A stretch of DNA of 64,000 nucleotides from contig NZ_JAABOK010000011.1 in assembly GCF_009928525.1 (NCBI RefSeq), positions 124,001 to 188,000 of the forward strand, written 5' to 3'. Shown piece by piece: positions 54,835 to 61,350 of this stretch. The position numbers were made by a program, and so were the translations under genes. The notes under the pieces were generated by a model, which worked only from the letters and a program-made list of their open reading frames with translations, was not told the origin of the DNA and ran no database searches. Numbering within the stretch: the stretch's first letter is position 1; every line of letters begins with the position of its first letter. Source of the DNA: Chitinophaga solisilvae (lineage in GTDB: Bacteria; Bacteroidota; Bacteroidia; Chitinophagales; Chitinophagaceae).

Positions 54835-56400
54835 TCAGTTATTGACTGTCTGCCCCGGATAGAGGGCTACCCCATTGGAACGACCGTTATCCGGTGCATA
54901 TATTTCTTCATATGATCGTATATCCGTTCTCGTTACTCTCCTATACATGGCGGCAGGATTAATTTTATCTGCAGCAGCATATCCACAGGCGCCCATCAGT
55001 TCCGCGAGCGCATAGATGGTATTGCGGTGGAAATTGGCTACACGTACGCGTTTGTCTTCCACATTCACGCCCTGGTACAGGGACGGGTCCTGTGTGGCTA
55101 CGCCAACCGGGCAGCTGCCGCTGTCGCATTGCAAAGCCTGGATACAACCCAAAGCCAGCATCATGCCTCTGGCGCTGTAGCAGGCGTCTGCACCCAGTGC
55201 CAGTACTTTCATGATATCAAAGCCGGTAATAATTTTACCGCTGGCCATGATGCGGATATGTTCCTTCAGCTTATACTGTTTCAGCATATTCGCCACAAAA
55301 GCCAATGCGTCATAGAGGGGCATACCAATGGAATCCGTGAACTCCAGCGGAGCTGCACCGGTACCGCCTTCTGCACCGTCTACCGTAATAAAATCAGGAT
55401 ATATGCCGGTATTGATCATCGCCTGACAGATACGTTCAAATTCATCCTTGCGGCCCACGCACAGTTTGAAACCAACAGGCTTACCACCGGAAAGGTCGCG
55501 CAGCTGCTGCAGGAATACCAGCATTTCGTATTCATTGGAAAATGCAGTATGTCCTGCCGGAGATAATACGCTGATGCCGGGCTTCACTTTACGGATAGCC
55601 GCAATTTCAGGTGTATTCTTCGCTGCAGGCAGCACGCCTCCTTTACCCGGCTTGGCGCCCTGGCTCAGTTTCAGCTCCACCATCTTTACAGATGGTGCAG
55701 CAACTGCCGCGGTATATACTTCCGGAGAGAAGTTACCGTGTTCGTCACGGCAACCGAAATAACCGGTTCCGATCTGCCAGATCAGGTCACCACCATTCTC
55801 CAGGTGGTACGGACTGATACCTCCCTCTCCTGTATTATGTGCGAAATGCCCCAGTAGCGCACCGCCGTTGAGGGAAAGCACCGCCGTTTTACTCAGCGCA
55901 CCGTAACTCATTGCGCTGATGTTGAGCAGGCTGGCATCATAAGGTTGTCTGCATTGTGTATTTCCAATGGTTACTCTCAGTGATTCAGGTTTTACCTTCA
56001 GCGGAAAGGCAGTATGCGCAGCCCATTCATAGCCCGGCTCGTACATGTTTTCCAGCGCACCGAAAGCAACGGTTTGTTTAACATCCTTTGCACGCTGATA
56101 TACTACCGCACGCTGCCTTCTGTTGAAAGGGCGGCCGTCTGTGTCAGACTCAAAAAAATACTGGCGCATCTCCGGCCTGATCTGCTCCAGCATATAGCGT
56201 GCGCGCCCCAGCAGCGGGTAATTGCGCAGCAAAGCATGTTTGCGCTGCAGGCGGTCGTACAATGCAAGCACTGTAAGCCCTACTGCCAGCGGCAGTAAAA
56301 TCCATCCTGATAAATAACCGCGATAAAGGCTAGCAGCCACACTTACATCCAGCAACAGGCATACAAAGTAAATTGCCCATCGTGCCATCCGATGATTCAT
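54835..56400 (-). CDS. FMN-binding glutamate synthase-family protein
   Basis: This protein is 521 residues from the ATG at 56400; an in-frame TTG at 56448 is less likely. Two N-terminal membrane helices (WAIYFVCLLLDVSVAASLY, WILLPLAVGLTVLALYD) precede the synthase domain. The barrel has SAMSYGALSKTAVLSLNGG, GEGGISPYHLENGGDLIWQI, KPGKGGVLPAAKN, TVDGAEGGTGAAP and a Cys cluster (ALQCDSGSCPVGVATQDP). The glutaminase domain of true glutamate synthase is absent. A -7-like box (TATCTTTG, minus strand) lies at 56650-56657, giving a long leader. Substrate unknown. Confidence 0.9.
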   Translation of the reverse strand: MNHRMARWAIYFVCLLLDVSVAASLYRGYLSGWILLPLAVGLTVLALYDRLQRKHALLRNYPLLGRARYMLEQIRPEMRQYFFESDTDGRPFNRRQRAVVYQRAKDVKQTVAFGALENMYEPGYEWAAHTAFPLKVKPESLRVTIGNTQCRQPYDASLLNISAMSYGALSKTAVLSLNGGALLGHFAHNTGEGGISPYHLENGGDLIWQIGTGYFGCRDEHGNFSPEVYTAAVAAPSVKMVELKLSQGAKPGKGGVLPAAKNTPEIAAIRKVKPGISVLSPAGHTAFSNEYEMLVFLQQLRDLSGGKPVGFKLCVGRKDEFERICQAMINTGIYPDFITVDGAEGGTGAAPLEFTDSIGMPLYDALAFVANMLKQYKLKEHIRIMASGKIITGFDIMKVLALGADACYSARGMMLALGCIQALQCDSGSCPVGVATQDPSLYQGVNVEDKRVRVANFHRNTIYALAELMGACGYAAADKINPAAMYRRVTRTDIRSYEEIYAPDNGRSNGVALYPGQTVNN

Positions 56401-56681
56401 AAAACTGTTTTTATAAGATTGTTTTGGAATAATGCAAATTGGATTCAACTACCTGTATAATAGATACACGTAAGTCATCCCCCGGTACAACTGTTACGAT
56501 GCTATAAGTTGCCCGGGCTTAATTGTTGAAGTCTTTGGGACAGGATAAAAATGGCAGCAGGAAACCCACAGTACGCTTGCCGGTACAGGGATTGCTACAG
56601 AAGAATAATATGTTTGCTGCCTTAATCAATGTTGTCAGTTCTCTTGACACAAAGATAGGGCGTTTTATTCATATAAGCGTA

Positions 56682-58964
56682 TCATTTCGTTAATTCCGCT
56701 GCTGTAAAGGGTTTCTGGCGACCGTTATATTGTTTTCTCACCTGCTGTATATCCGCAGCTGTTACTTTTCCTGCTTTATTATTCCAGGCGTTGCGTAAAA
56801 AGGTAAGCAATTCGGCAATGTCGCTGTCACTGAATTCGTCGCTGCCACCTATTCCGGGCATATCCCCGTTAATTTCCGGCGCCTTATATACTTTACCATG
56901 CACCTCTACCGGACCGGTAAGACCATATAACACCACGGCGGCCAGCGCCTGTTTGTTTCCGTTGACCCAGTTGCTTTCGTTGAGTGGCGGCGCCATAGCG
57001 GCGATGCCGTTACCATTTTTACCATGACAGGTCTGGCAGACGGTATTGAACACTTTATATCCCCGCGGATATTTCAGTTTCAGCGCATCCATTTTTGCAG
57101 CATTGGCCTGTCCATCCATATCTTTCAGCACCTGGCGCAGCTGCCGGTGTAATACCTGCGAGGTATCGGGGTTGAATGCCTCCAGCTGTTGCAGCAGAAC
57201 GGCTTCGCGGTTGAAAGCATTATTGACCAGCGCAGCTGATACATAACGGTCACGGGCATACGTTTTCAACAGGGTTGTTTCCAGCCTGGCAGCAAGCATT
57301 TTATCCTGCCTGCTGATGGCAGGCAAGAGGTAGGCTACATACGGCGCCAGCAAAGGGTTTTGCAGCAGACTGCCGGCTGTGCCCAGCGTAGCACCATCCA
57401 CGTCTTTATCAGGCAGACCAGACAATGCAGCCAGAGCCTGGGCTTTCAGGGCAATATCATCTCCCTTCAAAATACCGGCTATGTCTTCTTTATGTAACTG
57501 ATGCAATCCTTCCAGCGTCCAGAGGGCATGTATCTGCACCACCGGCGACGTACTGTCCAGCAGTAAGCTGCGCAGCGCCGGCGCCAGCGCTGTCAGCTGC
57601 CTGTCAGTAATCAGCTGCTGCGCCTTATCACGTACCGCACCGGCAGGGTGTTGCAACATTTTCAGCAATCCGGCGGCGGTAGTATCCAACACTGTTTTTG
57701 CAGGATGTGATCCTTTGGGGACAATGCGGTAAATGCGGCCGCAGTTGAGCGGCCTGGTAAGCTCCCTCATTTTAATTTCATTCCTGAGGTAAGCCGTTAT
57801 GTATGTTTTGTGCTGCAGTATGCCACGGTACATATCCGTGAAATACAGTGCGCCATCAGTGCCGTTGTATAGTCCGGTTGGCCGGAAACGTTCATCAGTG
57901 CTGGCCAGGAACTCCCGGCCCTGGTATGCCTGCCGGCCTTTCACGATATAGCCGCTGTCTGACAGGATATTCCGTTTTATCAGGTTAGCGGAAGGCTCAG
58001 CCACAAAGGCGTTGCCGGCATATTGCGCAGGCAGTAAGGCGCCGCGGTAAATAACAGGACCGCAGGCTGCCGTAAACTCCACCAGGCGCAGACTATCATT
58101 CAGGATACCTTTTATATACCCGCGGTTGACGCCGGTGGTAGGTCTTATCGGGTAAACATGATTATCCCTCACAATTTTCTGATCATATCCGGCCATGTTC
58201 TGCTGGTGGCTGTTCTTTCCGCCCAGTCCTGGCAGAAAGTAATCTCCCAGCAGGTTTTCAGAGTTATTATTATAGAAAAGGCGGCCTTTATCATCCTGTG
58301 TGATACCCCATTGTCCGCGGAAGACGGTAGGTTCCTTGATCCATTTACCGCCTGCTTTGCGATACCGGCGGTCTGATTTGGCATTGTAAATCCAGTTATC
58401 CATTGCCCGCAGCAGGCCATTCGGCTGGTGTTCTACATTACCGCCGGCAGCGTACTGTCCGTCTATCAGTGTTTTTCTGCCGGGCTTATCATGGTTGTTT
58501 TCATAACTCCATAATTCAGGTGGGGTAGCCACCAGCACTTCGTTGCCTACGAGGCATACCGCCCTGGGGAGTACCAGGGAGTCTAGGAAAACGGTGCGTT
58601 TGTCCATCACACCATCACCGGTAGTATCTTCCAGAATTACAATCTTTCCATCGGGAGCATCTTCTCCGGTACCGCTGGTATCGGGCATAAAGCCGGTCAT
58701 TTCCACCACCCACATCCTGCCACGTTCGTCGAAGGTGGCTGCCACAGGAGCTACCACCATCGGTTCAGCCGCCACCAGCTGTACTTCCAGCCCATCTTCC
58801 ACCTGCATATGTGTCATAGCCTGTTTCCCGTCATTTACCGGCGAGGAGGCGAACTGCTCCCTGATAGCCAGGGAATCTTGCTGCCGCTGGCTGTTGTACT
58901 GTCTGTTCTTCGTTTGTCCGCAGGCCACCATGACCAGGCCTATCCATAGTAAATTGCGCTTCAT
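56682..58964 (-). CDS. PVC-type heme-binding lipoprotein with c-type cytochrome domain
   Basis: This protein is 760 residues from the ATG at 58964; a GTG at 58985 is also in frame. It has a lipoprotein signal (LLWIGLVMVACGQTKN). A propeller-like domain follows (MWVVEMTGFMPDTSG, AGGNVEHQPNGLLRAMDNW), then HEAT-like helices (about 430-620). The C-terminus is a cytochrome c domain (VFNTVCQTCHGKNGNGIA) with the CxxCH heme site. Such proteins are periplasmic or surface dehydrogenase-like electron carriers, common near sugar-oxidation genes. Its partner is not visible here. Confidence 0.9.
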   Translation of the reverse strand: MKRNLLWIGLVMVACGQTKNRQYNSQRQQDSLAIREQFASSPVNDGKQAMTHMQVEDGLEVQLVAAEPMVVAPVAATFDERGRMWVVEMTGFMPDTSGTGEDAPDGKIVILEDTTGDGVMDKRTVFLDSLVLPRAVCLVGNEVLVATPPELWSYENNHDKPGRKTLIDGQYAAGGNVEHQPNGLLRAMDNWIYNAKSDRRYRKAGGKWIKEPTVFRGQWGITQDDKGRLFYNNNSENLLGDYFLPGLGGKNSHQQNMAGYDQKIVRDNHVYPIRPTTGVNRGYIKGILNDSLRLVEFTAACGPVIYRGALLPAQYAGNAFVAEPSANLIKRNILSDSGYIVKGRQAYQGREFLASTDERFRPTGLYNGTDGALYFTDMYRGILQHKTYITAYLRNEIKMRELTRPLNCGRIYRIVPKGSHPAKTVLDTTAAGLLKMLQHPAGAVRDKAQQLITDRQLTALAPALRSLLLDSTSPVVQIHALWTLEGLHQLHKEDIAGILKGDDIALKAQALAALSGLPDKDVDGATLGTAGSLLQNPLLAPYVAYLLPAISRQDKMLAARLETTLLKTYARDRYVSAALVNNAFNREAVLLQQLEAFNPDTSQVLHRQLRQVLKDMDGQANAAKMDALKLKYPRGYKVFNTVCQTCHGKNGNGIAAMAPPLNESNWVNGNKQALAAVVLYGLTGPVEVHGKVYKAPEINGDMPGIGGSDEFSDSDIAELLTFLRNAWNNKAGKVTAADIQQVRKQYNGRQKPFTAAELTK

Positions 58965-58984
58965 GATAACATGGAATTTTATCA

Positions 58985-59065
58985 CTTTTCATTTGAAGAT
59001 TTATAAGAACCACGGCTAAAATTCGAATCTCAAATGAAAAAATCTCAAATGAATTGAAAAATCCA
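58985..59065. repeat. Degenerate inverted repeat with AAATCTC units (element H)
   Basis: The left part has TTTCATTTGAAGATTT and the right has two AATCTCAAATGA copies, followed by the related AATCCAAAATCCGAAAAT. The pattern is that of element D but shorter and imperfect. Confidence 0.5.
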
Positions 59066-59162
59066 AAATCCGAAAATTTCCCTTCTTACGCAAGGCCCCT
59101 GCTAAATAAAATAACTTATCTTCGTCGCTTCATTGCATACATTTTACGATTTATTTGCATTT

Positions 59163-60428
59163 ATGGAACGCTTTCAGGGCTTAATAGGCATAGTCCTTAT
59201 ACTGGGTTTGGCCTTTTTATTTTCCAACAACAGGAGCAAGATTAATTACCGGTTGGTGTTGAGTGGGATTTTGTTGCAGGTGGTAATTGCACTGCTGGTA
59301 TTTAAGGTTCCTCCTATAACCTGGTTTTTCCAGCAAGTAGGTCATGCTATGGGTAAGATAGAAGCCTTTGCCCGCCAGGGTGCTTCTTTTGTATATGGTG
59401 GTATCGGCGTGGCCCAGCCACCTACAGGTACAATTGCAGACTATGCCAGCGGTGGTTTTGTATTTGCCTTTAATGTAACCGCCACTATTATCCTCGTTTG
59501 TGTGCTGGTGGCTATTCTCTATCATTATGGTATTATGCAGCGGATTGTAGCTGTGATTGCACGGGCCATGAACGTGGTGATGCGTGTGAGCGGCGCCGAA
59601 GCGCTGAGTAATGTGGCCAGCGCCTTTGTGGGTCAGGTGGAAGCACAGGTAATGATACGCCCCTACCTCCCGTCTATGACCAAAAGTGAGCTGCTGGCTT
59701 CTATGAGCGGCAGCCTGGCATGTATCGCCGGTGGTATCCTGGTGGTATATGCCAACATGGGTTTCCAGGCAGGTATGGATATAGCGCCGTTCCTGATTAC
59801 CGCCAGTCTGATGGCAGCTCCCGGCGCACTGGTGATTTCCAAAATTGTATTCCCGGAAACAGAGGAGAGCGCTACCATGGGCCGCGTGAAAATGGAGGTA
59901 AAAAGCAACTACACCAACGTTATTGACGCCATCTCCCATGGCGCCGGCGACGGTTTTAAGATAGCCATGAACGTTATTGCCATGCTGATCGGGTTTATTG
60001 CCCTTATTGCCCTGATAGACTGGTGCCTGATTCATATCGGGCATATTTTCAACCCAGACTTTAACCTGAGCCTGGATTGGATTTTCGGTAAACTTTTCAT
60101 GCCGATGGCCTGGGCTATGGGTGTTCCCAAAGGAGATGTAAATAATGTGGCTACGCTGCTCGGGCAAAAACTCACCATCAATGAGTTTGTAGCTTTCAAA
60201 AGCCTTACCAGCCATACTGTTCCTATCGTCAGCAGCAAAGCGGTTACCATCGTAACAATCGCCATTGCGGGTTTCGCCAATTTCAGCAGCGTAGGCATGC
60301 AGATAGGCGGTATCGGGGAACTGGCTCCCGGCAGACGTACAGACCTTGCCAAACTGGGACTGAAGGCCCTGTTCTGTGGTACCCTTGCCAGCTATTTATC
60401 TGCCACCATTGCCGGTATACTGATTTAA
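59163..60428 (+). CDS. Concentrative nucleoside transporter (NupC/CNT family)
   Basis: This protein is 421 residues from the ATG at 59163; an in-frame TTG at 59133 is unlikely. It has about 10 membrane segments. NupC-type motifs are SGAEALSNVASAFVGQVEAQ, MSGSLACIAGGILVVYANMG and LGQKLTINEFVAFKSL, ending with GFANFSSVGMQIGGIGELAP. It imports nucleosides by Na+ or H+ symport. It is a single gene ended by a terminator at 60468. Confidence 0.95.
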   Translation: MERFQGLIGIVLILGLAFLFSNNRSKINYRLVLSGILLQVVIALLVFKVPPITWFFQQVGHAMGKIEAFARQGASFVYGGIGVAQPPTGTIADYASGGFVFAFNVTATIILVCVLVAILYHYGIMQRIVAVIARAMNVVMRVSGAEALSNVASAFVGQVEAQVMIRPYLPSMTKSELLASMSGSLACIAGGILVVYANMGFQAGMDIAPFLITASLMAAPGALVISKIVFPETEESATMGRVKMEVKSNYTNVIDAISHGAGDGFKIAMNVIAMLIGFIALIALIDWCLIHIGHIFNPDFNLSLDWIFGKLFMPMAWAMGVPKGDVNNVATLLGQKLTINEFVAFKSLTSHTVPIVSSKAVTIVTIAIAGFANFSSVGMQIGGIGELAPGRRTDLAKLGLKALFCGTLASYLSATIAGILI

Positions 60429-60467
60429 AGAAAGATATAGATATACTCCGGTATAGTCCGGAAACAG

Positions 60468-60496
60468 GAAAGCCGCTCATGATGAGCGGCTTTCTT
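60468..60496 (+). terminator. Rho-independent terminator of the nucleoside transporter gene
   Basis: GAAAGCCGCTCAT pairs with ATGAGCGGCTTTC almost without loop, then CTTTATAT. The flanking A/T bases allow use on both strands, so it may also end the small minus-strand gene at 60526. Confidence 0.85.
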
Positions 60497-60525
60497 TATA
60501 TACAGGCATTGTAATCACGAATTCT

Positions 60526-60705
60526 TTACAGGCTTTTTGCGCTGACGGTCTGAGACAGCTCTTGCTGCATGGCAGCCGGCGCTCCTTTGCCCGTTTCCTT
60601 ATGCAATTGCCGGTAACCAGCTCCTGCTATAAAGAAAAGTATCTCTGCAATAAAAACGATAATGCAGATCTTCTTTTTCATCAATACCAATTGATTAGTA
60701 TCCAT
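60526..60705 (-). CDS. Small single-span membrane protein, 59 residues
   Basis: An ATG at 60705 opens a 59-codon frame ending TAA at 60526. It has a basic stretch (MKKK at 9-12), one hydrophobic helix (ICIIVFIAEILFFIAGAGY) and a short hydrophilic tail (KETGKGAPAAMQQELSQTV). Fit as a type II or signal-anchored small protein is good, but no family was recognised. It sits alone between the transporter terminator and element I. Coding is likely but unproven. Confidence 0.55.
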   Translation of the reverse strand: MDTNQLVLMKKKICIIVFIAEILFFIAGAGYRQLHKETGKGAPAAMQQELSQTVSAKSL

Positions 60706-60756
60706 ATGAAACCGTTTTAATAAAAATAACGAATTTCACTGAAATATGAATGCATT

Positions 60757-60868
60757 ATTACGAATTACGAATGATGAATGGCGTAAGAACAGCATGCAGC
60801 ATCTCATGAAACAGATGCTTCATCCGCACAAATCTTCGCTCAACATTCGCAATTTGTAATTCGTAATT
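60757..60868. repeat. Degenerate inverted repeat with heptamer arms (element I)
   Basis: The arms are ATTACGA heptamers on both sides. The right arm, read in reverse complement, has AATGTTGAGCGAAGATTTG and TGCGGATGAAGC, close to the core of element F. The left core has diverged, so the stem is broken. It looks like a decaying copy. Confidence 0.7.
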
Positions 60869-60875
60869 AAACTAT

Positions 60876-61274
60876 TTACACATCCAGTCTCTTCAACAGA
60901 CCCGCCTGTACGGCTTCCCAGGCTTGCAGCTGACCGTCTGTGTCCCAGTAATTCCTCAGCTCGGAACCGGCGAGGATTTTGGTAACAACGGCAGCGGCCT
61001 GGCCTCTGAGGCCTTTTGTGGCAATCAGATTCAGTGAATCCAGTGCGTCCAGCGGATCTTCCGGGAAGTCCTCACTGGCACGTCCCATTAATGCTGCTAC
61101 CAGTTCAGCAGCTGCCAGTGCTTCTTCGCAATCTGAAGTTTCCAGTGTTTCGGTATTGTTCACGATACGTGCCAGGGTATCGGTTACCGCGCCACCATCT
61201 TTGTTTTCAATGATATCGAAAATCCAGTCCTGTGATCCTTCATTTTCAAAATTCCTGGTGCCCCATGCGCCCAT
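60876..61274 (-). CDS. DUF4259-domain protein
   Basis: This 132-residue cytoplasmic protein starts MGAWGTRNFENEGSQDWIFD, the signature of DUF4259. The rest is helical and acidic (EEALAAAELVAALMGR, EDFPEDPLDALDSLNLIA). The function of the family is unknown. It lies 76 bp downstream of smc in the same direction. It may share its transcript, but no promoter was identified between them. Confidence 0.9.
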   Translation of the reverse strand: MGAWGTRNFENEGSQDWIFDIIENKDGGAVTDTLARIVNNTETLETSDCEEALAAAELVAALMGRASEDFPEDPLDALDSLNLIATKGLRGQAAAVVTKILAGSELRNYWDTDGQLQAWEAVQAGLLKRLDV

Positions 61275-61350
61275 AGTAATTACAGTTTTTTATTTTTTCA
61301 GAATAAAGAATAAAAATAACGACTCTCCTAACAACAACAAAACCCTTTCA

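Noticed and set aside
31585-60868. Elements as insertion-sequence ends
   Set aside because: No transposase gene or clear target-site duplication is visible near any copy.
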